From contig NZ_BCRP01000008.1 in the NCBI RefSeq assembly GCF_001552655.1, positions 62,001 to 126,000 of the forward strand: a stretch of DNA of 64,000 nt, in the 5' to 3' direction. Below, in pieces: positions 32,209 through 41,154 of this stretch; within the stretch, counting starts at the first letter, position 1, and the number at the start of each line of letters is the position of its first letter. The stretch is from Alicyclobacillus kakegawensis NBRC 103104. Lineage in GTDB: Bacteria; Bacillota; Bacilli; Alicyclobacillales; Alicyclobacillaceae. The notes beneath the pieces were generated by a model. It worked only from the letters and a program-made list of their open reading frames with translations, was not told the DNA's origin and ran no database searches. Position numbers and translations under genes: made by a program.

Positions 32209-34458
32209 TTGAAGAAACGGACCTATGCCGCCGTGTTGGCTCTGGCCGGAATGGGTGCGGTTACAACCACCGGGGTTGTCGGAGAGGCCCCTATGGTGGC
32301 GTTTGCGGCGAGTTACCCGACCGTCAGCATAGGCTCCCATGGTTCCACCGTCGTGTACCTGCAAAACCGGCTCAACGCGCTGGGTTACAGCTGTGGCAAG
32401 GCGGATGGCATTTTTGGCCCGAAGACGTTGGCTGCCGTGAAGAAATTCCAAAAGGCAAACCACCTGACTGTCGATGGCATAGTAGGACCCAAGACCTGGG
32501 CTGCCCTGACGGGGGCAAAATCCTCAAGCGGGACCTCCGGGAAGTCTTCCTCTTCCCAGTCAGCGAGCAAATCGTCCACCGTCACCATCTCCTCAACCCC
32601 CACTCTGCGCGAGGGCTCTACTGGGTCCGCTGTCAAAACGCTGCAAACCGCGCTGAATCAATTGGGGTATTCATGCGGCACGGTGGACGGTGTGTTTGGT
32701 TCGAAGACGTTGTCGGCTGTTAAAAAGTTCCAGAAAGCCAAGGGGCTCAGTGTGGACGGAATTGTAGGGCCAAAGACCTGGGCCGCTCTGAAATCCGCGT
32801 TGGGAAGCATCGCTTCGCGCGGCGGGACGCCGCCAACCAGCGTAACGACAGGTTCTTCGTCCGGATCGTCAGGTTCCGGTTCATCGGGCTCCACTTCGTC
32901 TGGATCTAGTTCGTCTGGTTCTGGCTCGTCCGGATCGAAGTCGTCCGGCTCTAGCTCGTCCGGTTCTAGCTCATCCGGGTCCAGTTCGTCGAGCCAAGGA
33001 CCGGCCTACCCAGGGACCGTCCTAAAGGTCGGATCCCAGGGAACGGCGGTCAAGGAAGTCCAGCAGAGGCTGAACCAACTCGGGTACTCCTGTGGTACGG
33101 TCGATGGGGATTTTGGTCCTAAGACGGAGAGCGCCGTCAAGGCGTTTCAGAAAGCGAACAAATTGACGGTTGACGGACAAGTTGGACCGGCGACGTGGTC
33201 GGCGCTGTTCAACGTGAAAGTCACGACGTCCAATCCGTACACCAATGTGGATTTGCGCTATTCGGCCCCCAAGTCTGTGACGGCAAGCCAAATTAATCAA
33301 TGGATTGCCTCGTACCACCCCGGCAACATGGAGGGACTGGGTACATACTTCATCGAGGCGCAAAACAAGTACGGCACCGATGCGACGTACCTGTTGGCGC
33401 ACGCGGCGCTAGAAACCGGTTGGGGGGCCAGTTCGCTGGCGATGAACAAAAACAACTGGTTTGGCTACGGGGCGTACGACAGGGACGCCTATGGCTTCGG
33501 CGGCACGTTCCCGTCCAGCGAATACGCCATCCTGTTTGAGGCGTGGGAGGTGCGCCAGAATTACCTGACGCCAGGAGCGTCCAACTATCATGATTCGCCC
33601 ACGCTGGTCGGGATGAACGCCAACTATGCCACCAGTTCGACCTGGGCTGACAGCATTGGCGCCATCATGGGTGAATATGTGTCGGAGACGGGCGGATCGG
33701 CCAGCGATTATGTGCAGTATCAGCCATCCAACAATCCACCGGCGCCCGCGTCGAGCACGGAACCGGTGTACAGAGTGAGCACCGATTCGGTGGCACAAGT
33801 TGCGCCCAACTCGCCGTACAGCTCTCTGCCTGTCTTTTCATCGCTGAGTGACGACGCGGCCGGCTCGTTCTTGTACGGTACCTTATCCCAGACGAGTTCC
33901 TCGGTTTCTTATCCGTCGGTGAAAAAACTGCAGCAAAGACTCAATGATCTTGGTTATTCCTGCGGCCAGGTTGACGGAGAGTTTGGGCCCAAGACCACCA
34001 GCGCCCTAAAACAGTTTCAGGCGTCACATGGTCTCCCGCAAACCGGCGTGTGCGACGATGCCACCTGGGCGAAGCTGTTCCCGGCCACCGGTACGGCCTT
34101 GCAAAAGGGGAAAACATACCATATCGATGAGATGGCCCAGTTTATGACCGACGGTATGGAGGACGGAATCAAACAATTCGTGACCCTCTGGTACCACGTC
34201 GTGGGCTACGGCTGGGTGCCCTCGACCGAAGTGCAGCTGAACAATGTCTATCAGGTCATTCCGGCGCAGGGATACACCTTGAATCTGACCGGATCGGCCG
34301 GTTCCGTGACGCTGCATCGAGGGGATTTCGCCGTGAAAAACTCGTCCGGGCAGCTGGAAGTCTACAATCAGAGCAGCGGCAAGCTGATTGTCGGCAAGCC
34401 GAGCGCTTCGTACACTTTGCAGCAATTCAAGATGCCAGTGGTACACAGCGGCGGTTGA
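32209..34458 (+). CDS. Secreted N-acetylglucosaminidase with four peptidoglycan-binding domains
   Basis: A 749-residue exported autolysin. A signal peptide ends near AFA-AS (about 34). Peptidoglycan-binding type-1 repeats lie at about 36-100, 128-195, 268-335 and 567-625, each with LGYSCG..DG.FG.KT. A Ser/Gly linker (about 215-263) follows the second repeat. The catalytic domain (about 345-505; FIEAQNKYGTDATYLLAHAALETGWG, with the catalytic Glu in ALETGWG, and KNNWFGYGAYD) is a GH73/LytD-type glucosaminidase. The last 110 residues are unassigned. TTG 32209 is used with AAGGAGG 11 bases upstream. It is transcribed alone and is likely involved in cell separation or wall turnover. Confidence 0.9.
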   Translation: MKKRTYAAVLALAGMGAVTTTGVVGEAPMVAFAASYPTVSIGSHGSTVVYLQNRLNALGYSCGKADGIFGPKTLAAVKKFQKANHLTVDGIVGPKTWAALTGAKSSSGTSGKSSSSQSASKSSTVTISSTPTLREGSTGSAVKTLQTALNQLGYSCGTVDGVFGSKTLSAVKKFQKAKGLSVDGIVGPKTWAALKSALGSIASRGGTPPTSVTTGSSSGSSGSGSSGSTSSGSSSSGSGSSGSKSSGSSSSGSSSSGSSSSSQGPAYPGTVLKVGSQGTAVKEVQQRLNQLGYSCGTVDGDFGPKTESAVKAFQKANKLTVDGQVGPATWSALFNVKVTTSNPYTNVDLRYSAPKSVTASQINQWIASYHPGNMEGLGTYFIEAQNKYGTDATYLLAHAALETGWGASSLAMNKNNWFGYGAYDRDAYGFGGTFPSSEYAILFEAWEVRQNYLTPGASNYHDSPTLVGMNANYATSSTWADSIGAIMGEYVSETGGSASDYVQYQPSNNPPAPASSTEPVYRVSTDSVAQVAPNSPYSSLPVFSSLSDDAAGSFLYGTLSQTSSSVSYPSVKKLQQRLNDLGYSCGQVDGEFGPKTTSALKQFQASHGLPQTGVCDDATWAKLFPATGTALQKGKTYHIDEMAQFMTDGMEDGIKQFVTLWYHVVGYGWVPSTEVQLNNVYQVIPAQGYTLNLTGSAGSVTLHRGDFAVKNSSGQLEVYNQSSGKLIVGKPSASYTLQQFKMPVVHSGG
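32851..32996 (+). repeat. Low-complexity Ser/Gly-coding repeat
   Basis: An imperfect tandem array of TCGTCYGGNTCN-type units encodes the Ser/Gly linker between the second and third wall-binding domains. Such arrays change length by slippage, so linker length may vary between strains. Confidence 0.85.
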
Positions 34459-34490
34459 GTGCAGGCCGTCATTGCCGAAACGCCAAGCGT

Positions 34491-34514
34491 CCGTCCCCGC
34501 TCAGGCGGGGACGG
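34491..34514. terminator. Strong terminator hairpin
   Basis: CCGTCCCCGC (34491-34500) and GCGGGGACGG (34505-34514) form a perfect 10-bp GC-rich stem with a four-base TCAG loop, between convergent genes ending at 34458 and 34568. Confidence 0.85.
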
Positions 34515-34567
34515 GTTCCCGTTGATGGGGCTGTGGTGTCCGCTGCCAAAAAGGGAGGGCCACAGGT

Positions 34568-35317
34568 TCACAAGGTGACGCGCGTGTTGCGCCTCGATCT
34601 CACGCGCATCCACGAGCGGCAGGACGCAATCACGACGGCGAAGACAGTGACAATCGGCAGGCAAACGGCTTGCAAGCCAAAATGGCGCACGCACAGCCCA
34701 CAGACCAGCGCGCCGATCCCGTAAAGGACGATGACTGTCATCCATGTCCGTATCGATTGGAGACTGGCGCGCGCAGCACTGCGCTGTTCCGGATTCGTGT
34801 TGCCCCGTTGGATCCAACTCCGCCACTGCCACACCACCGTTTCCACCAGGCCGAGCAGGGTGCTGGTGATGACCACGGTGGTCACGCCGGGAATGCCGAT
34901 GCGGCGGGCACCTGTGCCCTGCAGCCCCATGGCCATCGACAAGGCGACAATTAAGTACAAGTCCAGGTTGGCAATCTGGTTCCGTCCATATGTGGCGAGG
35001 ACGAGAAACGCCAGCAACGCCGCCCATTCACACGCAAGGACGGCGGAGAGCGGGGCGTCCACGCGGCGGGCGGATGCGGTCCGGTTGCGCAAAATCCACG
35101 CGCCCAGGGCCGCTCCCACGATAAACCCTCCAAGCGCTGCGACGTAGCGCATTGCCGCCAGTCCCGGCGCGTGCGCCACAGCCAGGCCGAGCAATACTGT
35201 GTTGCCAGTCATAGCGGCGGTGAACACCTGGCCCAACGAGAGGAAGCTGATGGCGTCGACACAGCCGGAGGTCAGGGTCAGCAAGGCCGCGAGCGTACGG
35301 ATCCCAAGGGAGTTCAC
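34568..35317 (-). CDS. DUF1275 (YoaK) family membrane protein
   Basis: A 249-residue protein with about six hydrophobic segments. The family signature is TSGCVDAISFLSLGQVFTAAMTGNTVLLGLA near the N-terminus (keys GCVDAISF, GNTV), and QGTGARRIGIPGVTTVVITSTL follows in the middle. The family is widespread and its function is not established; transport has been proposed. Start GTG 35317 with AAAGGAGGGG on the minus strand. It stands alone. Confidence 0.88.
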   Translation of the reverse strand: MNSLGIRTLAALLTLTSGCVDAISFLSLGQVFTAAMTGNTVLLGLAVAHAPGLAAMRYVAALGGFIVGAALGAWILRNRTASARRVDAPLSAVLACEWAALLAFLVLATYGRNQIANLDLYLIVALSMAMGLQGTGARRIGIPGVTTVVITSTLLGLVETVVWQWRSWIQRGNTNPEQRSAARASLQSIRTWMTVIVLYGIGALVCGLCVRHFGLQAVCLPIVTVFAVVIASCRSWMRVRSRRNTRVTL

Positions 35318-35481
35318 AGTGTATCCCCTCCTTTCCCCAGCGCATTGGGGCTTGTGGCTGCTGGCGCATCTGGAGACATGATAACAGACGCCAGGTACGG
35401 CGACACGGGGAACACAAGGCCAAGCGCCGGTTGGCCGGGCCCCGTGTTGTATTCACTTTGCCACCGGGTCTCAGGTCGGGC

Positions 35482-37146
35482 TCACCTGGCCATGCCGTAC
35501 CGCTGGAGTTTGCGCACGACGCTGGATTGGCTGATGCCGAGCGCCTTGGCCATGGCGTAGGTGGAAGCATGGGACGATGACACCTGTTCCAAAATGTGCC
35601 GTTCGTATTCTTCCAGCAGTTCCTTGAGGGTCTGGCCCGGCGGGAGTCGCGCAGGCTGCCTCACGCTTGCACCCGGAGGGGGCGCCATCTCCCGCTGGGC
35701 GCCGGCCTCCCATGTCGGCTCCTCCATGGCCTGGCGCACCGCGTGTGGCGTGATGACAGATGAGTCCGACAACAGGACGACTCGCTGGGCGACGTTCTCC
35801 AGCTGGCGGATATTGCCCGGCCAGGGCAAGGATTCAATCCAGCGCAACGCCTCCTGGGTCACCGTCATGGGCGATATGCCAAAGCGGCGGGCGTATCTGT
35901 CCACGGCTTCCCGGAACAACAGCGATGCGTCCTCGCGACGTTCGCGCAGCGGTGGTATCGCAATCGGCAGCACGTTCAACCGGTAATACAGATCAGCGCG
36001 AAACGTTCCCTGGTCGACCATGTTTCTGAGGTTGCGGTTGGTCGCCGCGACAATCCGCGTGTTGACCCGGGCTTGGCGCACACCACCGACACGGGTGAAG
36101 CTCTGTTCCTGTACAAACTCCAACAACTTGGACTGTACAGCGGGCGGTAATTCCGCAATCTCGTCCAGAAACAGTGTGCCCCCGTCCGCCATCTCGACCA
36201 ACCCGGGTTTGCCGCGCCGGCCGGCGCCCGTGAAGGCGCCCGGCTCGTAGCCAAACAACTCACTTTCCAACAGGTTCTCGGGAATCGACGCGCAGTTGAC
36301 ACGCACAAACGGTTGGCCGCTGCGTCGGCTGTGGGCGTGAATGTATTCAGCCAACCGATTTTTCCCGACGCCCGTTTCGCCCAATATCAGCACCGTCACG
36401 TCGGTGGCGGCCGCACGGGCGGCGGTTTTTAACACGGATTGCATGCGCGGGCTCTCGGCCACCAGCGTGGTTGCGGATACCGGCGCAGCGCCCTGCGCAT
36501 CTTGCTGCTGGGCCGTGTTCGGTATCCATGGGGTCAAATCCAATTCGGTCACGTCCTTGGCGCTCGTCACCACCTGCGTGATGTTCCCGTCTGCGTCGAA
36601 GACCGGATTGGCCGAGGCCATCAACCGTCTCCCGGATCGGGTGGTCTGAAGCACCGACACCCGCTTTTTTTCCCGCAACACCATCGAGGTGACAGACGGG
36701 TAGAAGACGCCAGCTTGCTCGAGCTCGTAGACAGATTGGCCAATCAGTTGTTCTCGGGGCATGCCGTACATCTGCGCGGCCGCCTCATTGACGCGAACCG
36801 TGCGTCCATCGGCATCGGTGACGAATACCTCGTCCAGACAAGCATCAAGAATCTGTTCCAATTCCCGGTTTTCCCCGGCCAGGCGCTGAACTTCACGCCA
36901 GAGTTCGTCGCTGGCTTTTGGGATGCACTCCATCAGCATGCCAGCCTGCGTGGTCGCCGTCAGTGGATGCAGCCGGTACGTGTAGCCGTCGGGAAGTTTT
37001 TCCGTGATTTCCTGCCAAGGCCGCCCTGTCGGCGCGGACGCAAACAGGGCATTGGCGGCCGGATTGGCCCATTCCACGTGTTCCTGCGTCACCCACAGCA
37101 GCGGTGTATCGAGCACCGACAACAGGGCTGCCGACTCCATCCGCAT
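35482..37146 (-). CDS. Sigma-54-dependent activator with PAS domains
   Basis: A 554-residue enhancer-binding protein. Two PAS-like sensor domains (about 8-75 and 98-200) precede the AAA+ domain with Walker A GETGVGKN (256-263), the sigma-54 contact loop GAFTGA (303-308), Walker B GGTLFLDEI and an arginine-finger region. The C-terminal Fis-type helix-turn-helix is AKALGISQSSVVRKLQRYG (about 532-550). RocR and BkdR of Bacillus share this plan and control amino-acid degradation. It is divergent from the aminotransferase operon, which has a perfect -24/-12 promoter at 37406. The effector is probably an amino acid, polyamine or their breakdown product. Confidence 0.93.
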   Translation of the reverse strand: MRMESAALLSVLDTPLLWVTQEHVEWANPAANALFASAPTGRPWQEITEKLPDGYTYRLHPLTATTQAGMLMECIPKASDELWREVQRLAGENRELEQILDACLDEVFVTDADGRTVRVNEAAAQMYGMPREQLIGQSVYELEQAGVFYPSVTSMVLREKKRVSVLQTTRSGRRLMASANPVFDADGNITQVVTSAKDVTELDLTPWIPNTAQQQDAQGAAPVSATTLVAESPRMQSVLKTAARAAATDVTVLILGETGVGKNRLAEYIHAHSRRSGQPFVRVNCASIPENLLESELFGYEPGAFTGAGRRGKPGLVEMADGGTLFLDEIAELPPAVQSKLLEFVQEQSFTRVGGVRQARVNTRIVAATNRNLRNMVDQGTFRADLYYRLNVLPIAIPPLRERREDASLLFREAVDRYARRFGISPMTVTQEALRWIESLPWPGNIRQLENVAQRVVLLSDSSVITPHAVRQAMEEPTWEAGAQREMAPPPGASVRQPARLPPGQTLKELLEEYERHILEQVSSSHASTYAMAKALGISQSSVVRKLQRYGMAR

Positions 37147-37405
37147 CGCCTCCTCATTCTATAGGATTTTTCCTTACATAAAGAGAGAATCCGCTGATGC
37201 GCATCTTCCCACGCAATGCATACTTGCATCACAATATGAACCATTTCTGCAGCAAAAGCAAGCTGGTTGCCTGCGTGTGGTCGCCAGCGACGGCGCTCCG
37301 TCCCCGGCGACAGCAGGCGGCTTGGGCGAGATCTTGGCATCGCTTGTGGCTCTTCTCCCCTGGTTCCAGGCCGACCTCCTCACTGTGTGAGATTCTCTGC
37401 AACGT

Positions 37406-37421
37406 TGGCACGATTTTTGCA
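37406..37421 (+). promoter_or_regulatory. Sigma-54 (-24/-12) promoter
   Basis: TGGCAC (37406-37411), five bases and TTGCA (37417-37421) match the sigma-54 consensus TGGCAC-N5-TTGCW exactly. It is 55 bp before the GTG of the aminotransferase gene. The adjacent gene encodes an activator with GAFTGA, so the pair is functionally consistent. Upstream, between 37150 and 37400, an ATGC/GCAT inverted repeat near 37218-37231 is a possible enhancer site. Confidence 0.9.
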
Positions 37422-37475
37422 TTCACCAAGAGGTACGAAAGATAGGATACTTAGGCTACTTAGGAGGAATGCATC

Positions 37476-38813
37476 GTGAGTGTATCCGGATCAACCCCTG
37501 TCAAGACCGACGCCCCTGCCGAGGCCTCGTACCGTCGCTACATCCCCAACGGCGTGAGCGTGCAGAACCCGGTTTGCATCGTCCGCGGTGAGGGCGCCCG
37601 CATGTGGGATGACGCTGGCAATGAGTACTTGGATTTCGCCGGAGGCATTGGCTGCCTGAACATTGGCAGCGCGCACCCGGAGGTCGTGCGGGTGGTGCAG
37701 GAGCAGGCTGCCAAACTGTTTCACACGTGCGTGCATGTGACCCTCAACCAACCTTACCTGGATCTGGCCAAGAAGCTGTGCGAAATCACTCCGATTGCCG
37801 GGCCGAAGAAAGCGCTGTTGCTCAACAGCGGCGCCGAGGCCGTGGAGAATGCGGTCAAGGTGGCCCGCAGCTACACCGGCCGGTCGGCCGTCATTGCGTT
37901 TGAACAGGCGTTCCACGGACGCACCAACCTCACCTTGGCGCTGACGAGCAAGGTGCACCCGTACAAAGCTGGCTTTGGTCCGTTTGTTCCGGAAGTCTAT
38001 CGCTTGCCCTATCCCAATCCGTACCGCCGTCCGGAGGGGCAGAGCGAGCAGGAGTTTGTCGACGAGAGTGTGGCTATGGTCAAACGCGCTTTTGACATGT
38101 ACGTCGACGCCAACAATGTCGCGGCGGTCATTCTCGAGCCTGTGCAGGGCGAGGGCGGGTTTATCGTTCCGCCGGCCGCTTTCCTGTACGAGCTGCGCCG
38201 CTTGTGCCGTGAGCATGGCATCGTCTTCATCGTCGACGAGGTGCAGACCGGATTTGCCCGCACGGGCCGGCTGTTTGCCACGGAGCACTATCCCGGGCTC
38301 AATCCGGACGTCATCACGATGGCCAAGTCGATGGGCGCGGGACTGCCCATCTCCGCCGTCGTAGGTCGCGCGGAGATCCTCGATTCGACAGAGGTCGGCG
38401 GCCTCGGCGGGACGTATGGCGGCAATCCAGTGGCAGCTGCGGCTGCGCTCAAGGTGATTGAAATCATGGAGCGCGACGACTTGCCCGCACGGGCTCGCAG
38501 GATTGGCGAAATCAGCATGGCCCGCCTGCGGGAGCTGCAGAGGGAAGTTCCGTACATCGGCGAGGTGCGCGGACAAGGCGCCATGGTCGCTGTCGAGTTT
38601 GTCCGTGGAGCCGACAAGGCCCCTTATCCAGAACTGGTGGCGGAGATCTCGCGCCGCTGTTTGGAGGAGCGGTTGCTGACCATCAAGGCGGGGGTTTACA
38701 ACAACGTCATTCGCATGTTGAGTCCGCTTGTCATCCAGGACGACGAGCTTGTGGACGGACTTGACCGCCTAAAGCGAGCCATTCTCGGCGCGGTCCAGGC
38801 GCTGCATGGCTAA
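37476..38813 (+). CDS. Class III aminotransferase (4-aminobutyrate/5-aminovalerate type)
   Basis: A 445-residue PLP enzyme. Signatures are NSGAEAVENAVKVAR, FEQAFHGRT, FIVDEVQTGFARTG and the Schiff-base Lys284 in TMAKSMGAGLPISAVVGR, all typical of GabT/DavT. It transfers the omega-amino group of 4-aminobutyrate or 5-aminovalerate to 2-oxoglutarate, giving a semialdehyde. GTG 37476 follows TTAGGAGG. It is first in a sigma-54-driven operon with a permease and a nitrilase-fold amidase. No semialdehyde dehydrogenase gene lies in the operon. Confidence 0.88.
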   Translation: MSVSGSTPVKTDAPAEASYRRYIPNGVSVQNPVCIVRGEGARMWDDAGNEYLDFAGGIGCLNIGSAHPEVVRVVQEQAAKLFHTCVHVTLNQPYLDLAKKLCEITPIAGPKKALLLNSGAEAVENAVKVARSYTGRSAVIAFEQAFHGRTNLTLALTSKVHPYKAGFGPFVPEVYRLPYPNPYRRPEGQSEQEFVDESVAMVKRAFDMYVDANNVAAVILEPVQGEGGFIVPPAAFLYELRRLCREHGIVFIVDEVQTGFARTGRLFATEHYPGLNPDVITMAKSMGAGLPISAVVGRAEILDSTEVGGLGGTYGGNPVAAAAALKVIEIMERDDLPARARRIGEISMARLRELQREVPYIGEVRGQGAMVAVEFVRGADKAPYPELVAEISRRCLEERLLTIKAGVYNNVIRMLSPLVIQDDELVDGLDRLKRAILGAVQALHG

Positions 38814-38829
38814 AGGAGGAGATGCCTAG

Positions 38830-40176
38830 ATGGAGCACGGGTTGCGGCGCACGCTGACCCTCTATCCACTGGTGTTATTCGGATTGGCCTACATGGCCCC
38901 TATGATTGTTTTCGGCACCTTCGGCGTCATGGACCAGACCACGCACGGGTTGGCGGTCACGGCCTATATCATCGCCTCGATTGCCATGCTGTTTACCGCA
39001 TACAGCTACGGGCGAATGGCGAGGGCGTATCCGGTTTCTGGATCTGCGTACACGTACGTGCGGAGGACCATGGGTTCACACCTGGGTTTTATCATCGGCT
39101 GGGTAACCCTGCTGGATTACTTCTTCCTGCCGATGGTCATCTGGTTAATTGGTGGTGTCTATTTGAACGCCGTGCTGCCCGGCGTTCCGACGTGGGTTTG
39201 GATTGTGTTGTTCATACTCGTCACGACCCTCATCAATGTGGTCGGCATCCGCGTCAGCACCAACGTCAACCTGCTTTTGATGATGTTCCAGTTTTTGGTG
39301 ATTGCGATTTTTCTGGCCCTCAGCATCCGGGATGTTGCGCACGGCATGGGAGCGGGGCGCCTTCTGTCGGCGCAGCCTTTCGTGAATCCAGACGTCCCGT
39401 TTGGCTTCGTCATGGCGGGCGCCAGCATTGCCTGCTATTCATTTCTCGGTTTCGATGCCGTCACCACCATGACTGAGGAGACGATCCGTCCGGAGCGCAC
39501 GGTGCCGCGCGCCATCATGCTGATTGTCCTGATAGGCGGAGTGATTTTCATCGCCGCGACGTACTTTACGCAGCTGGTGTACCCGGATTACACCCACTTC
39601 GCGAACGCCGACGCGGGGGCGGTCGAGATTGCCCGGCAGATTGGCGGCAACCTGTTCACGGCCGTGTTCACGGCGGGGCTCATCATCGCGCAGCTTTCCT
39701 CCGGCATTTCCGCCCAGGCCAGCGCCGCCCGCTTGCTGTACGCGATGGGCCGCGACAAGGTGTTGCCGCGCCGCTTCTTCGGCCGCATTCATCCGCGCTT
39801 TCGCACGCCGGATCTGAACATTTTATTGGTTGGGATTTTTGGTTTGCTAGCGCTGTTTTTCAGCGTCGAAACGTCGACCTCGTTCATCAATTTTGGCGCT
39901 TTCACGGCGTTCGCATTCGTCAACTTGGCGGTGATAGTTCACTACTATGTCCAGCAGCGTTTGCGCGGCGGATGGGGCGTTGTCCTGTACGGGTTGCTAC
40001 CGCTGGTTGGCTTTGGCTTCGACGCCTGGTTGTGGCTGAATCTGGATCGCAACGCGATGATTTTGGGCGTCATTTGGCTGGGCGTGGGGCTGATTTATCT
40101 CACGGTGTTGACGCGCGGGTTCCGCATGGCGCCGCCGGAGATACGATTGGATGATTTGACCGCCATGGACGGTTGA
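38830..40176 (+). CDS. APC-family amino acid/polyamine permease
   Basis: A 448-residue membrane protein with about 12 helices. The first helix block LVLFGLAYMAPMIVFGTFG, YPVSGSAYTYVRRTMG and GFDAVTTMTEETIRPERTVPRAI are hallmarks of the APC family, with the closest look to putrescine importers (PuuP-type). It is 16 bp after the aminotransferase with AAAGGAGGAG. Import of putrescine, 4-aminobutyrate or 5-aminovaleramide would match the flanking enzymes. Confidence 0.87.
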   Translation: MEHGLRRTLTLYPLVLFGLAYMAPMIVFGTFGVMDQTTHGLAVTAYIIASIAMLFTAYSYGRMARAYPVSGSAYTYVRRTMGSHLGFIIGWVTLLDYFFLPMVIWLIGGVYLNAVLPGVPTWVWIVLFILVTTLINVVGIRVSTNVNLLLMMFQFLVIAIFLALSIRDVAHGMGAGRLLSAQPFVNPDVPFGFVMAGASIACYSFLGFDAVTTMTEETIRPERTVPRAIMLIVLIGGVIFIAATYFTQLVYPDYTHFANADAGAVEIARQIGGNLFTAVFTAGLIIAQLSSGISAQASAARLLYAMGRDKVLPRRFFGRIHPRFRTPDLNILLVGIFGLLALFFSVETSTSFINFGAFTAFAFVNLAVIVHYYVQQRLRGGWGVVLYGLLPLVGFGFDAWLWLNLDRNAMILGVIWLGVGLIYLTVLTRGFRMAPPEIRLDDLTAMDG

Positions 40177-40203
40177 GACGAGCAGGCACAAGGGGGGATT
40201 GGA

Positions 40204-41052
40204 GTGCGGGTGGCTCTGATACAGGCAACACCGGTGCCCGGCCGGCCGGCTGACAATCTGGCTGCGCTGCGCCGCTGGGTTCACGAGGCCGGGTGCGACG
40301 GACTCGGTGCGGACTGGGTGGTATTCCCGGAGTTATACGTGACCGGGTATGTACCCGAATTGTGGCCAGGCCGCCCCAGCCCGGATGACGTGCAGGACTG
40401 GCTGGACCAGGTGCGCCGGGCGGCTGGCGAGGCCGGCGTATGGGTGGTGGTGGGCCACCCGTCGTATCACGCTGACAACTTGGATTGGCCGACGGCCGAC
40501 GTGGGCGGTCAACCCATCCGCTCCCAGCCGTCTCTGTACAACGCGGTCTCCATCGTTAACGGACAAGGTGTCGTCGCCACGTATGCCAAGGTGCACCTGT
40601 TCGGAGAGGAGCCGGCCACGTTTGCCGCCGGGCTCACGATGCCGGTGTGGGATACGCCCTGGGGGCGCGTTGGGCTGCTTGTATGCTACGACCTGGAATT
40701 TCCCGAGGCAGCGCGAATCCTCGGGCTGCAACGGACCAATTTCATCATCTGTCCCAGCAACAACATGCACCCCTACAGCGATTTCCATCGCGTATTCGCG
40801 ACCGCGCGGGCTATGGAGAACAACCTGTTTGTGATTTACAGCAATCGCCTCGGCGAAGAGCGTGGTATCCATTTTTGCGGCGGATCAGGCGTGGTTGATC
40901 CCCTCGGCCGCTGGCTCGTTGACGCGCGGTCCGAAGAAGGGGTGTTTATAGCCGATATCGAGGTGCGCCAGTGCGGGGAGCTGGATGCAGCGCTAAATTA
41001 CCGGGCGCACCGGCGGCCGCATCTGTACGGACTATTAACGTCGTCCCATTAG
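40204..41052 (+). CDS. Carbon-nitrogen hydrolase (nitrilase superfamily) amidase
   Basis: A 282-residue amidase with the Glu-Lys-Cys triad at Glu43 (FPELYVTGY), Lys129 (YAKVHLFGEE) and Cys161 (LLVCYDLEFPE). Such enzymes include N-carbamoylputrescine amidase and the 5-aminovaleramide amidase of lysine degradation. In this operon either would supply the substrate of the aminotransferase: 5-aminovaleramide to 5-aminovalerate, or a 4-carbon amide to 4-aminobutyrate. Start GTG 40204 after AAGGGGGGATTGGA. It is the last gene before a convergent terminator. Confidence 0.87.
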   Translation: MRVALIQATPVPGRPADNLAALRRWVHEAGCDGLGADWVVFPELYVTGYVPELWPGRPSPDDVQDWLDQVRRAAGEAGVWVVVGHPSYHADNLDWPTADVGGQPIRSQPSLYNAVSIVNGQGVVATYAKVHLFGEEPATFAAGLTMPVWDTPWGRVGLLVCYDLEFPEAARILGLQRTNFIICPSNNMHPYSDFHRVFATARAMENNLFVIYSNRLGEERGIHFCGGSGVVDPLGRWLVDARSEEGVFIADIEVRQCGELDAALNYRAHRRPHLYGLLTSSH

Positions 41053-41106
41053 GAATTGACGCTCCGGCCCAAGCGCCGCATGCCGAATGTGAACGGAGTC
41101 AAAAGT

Positions 41107-41146
41107 GGCCCCGGGCTGTCGACGAGACTCGGTCAAGCCTGGGGCC
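41107..41146. terminator. Bidirectional terminator hairpin
   Basis: GGCCCCGGGCT (41107-41117) and AGCCTGGGGCC (41136-41146) pair over 11 bases with one mismatch. It lies between convergent genes ending at 41052 and 41155. Confidence 0.7.
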
Positions 41147-41154
41147 GCTCGGTG

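Noticed and set aside
32851-32996. Repeat array as a CRISPR locus
   Set aside because: The units are short, contiguous, in frame and encode Ser/Gly; there are no unique spacers or cas genes.
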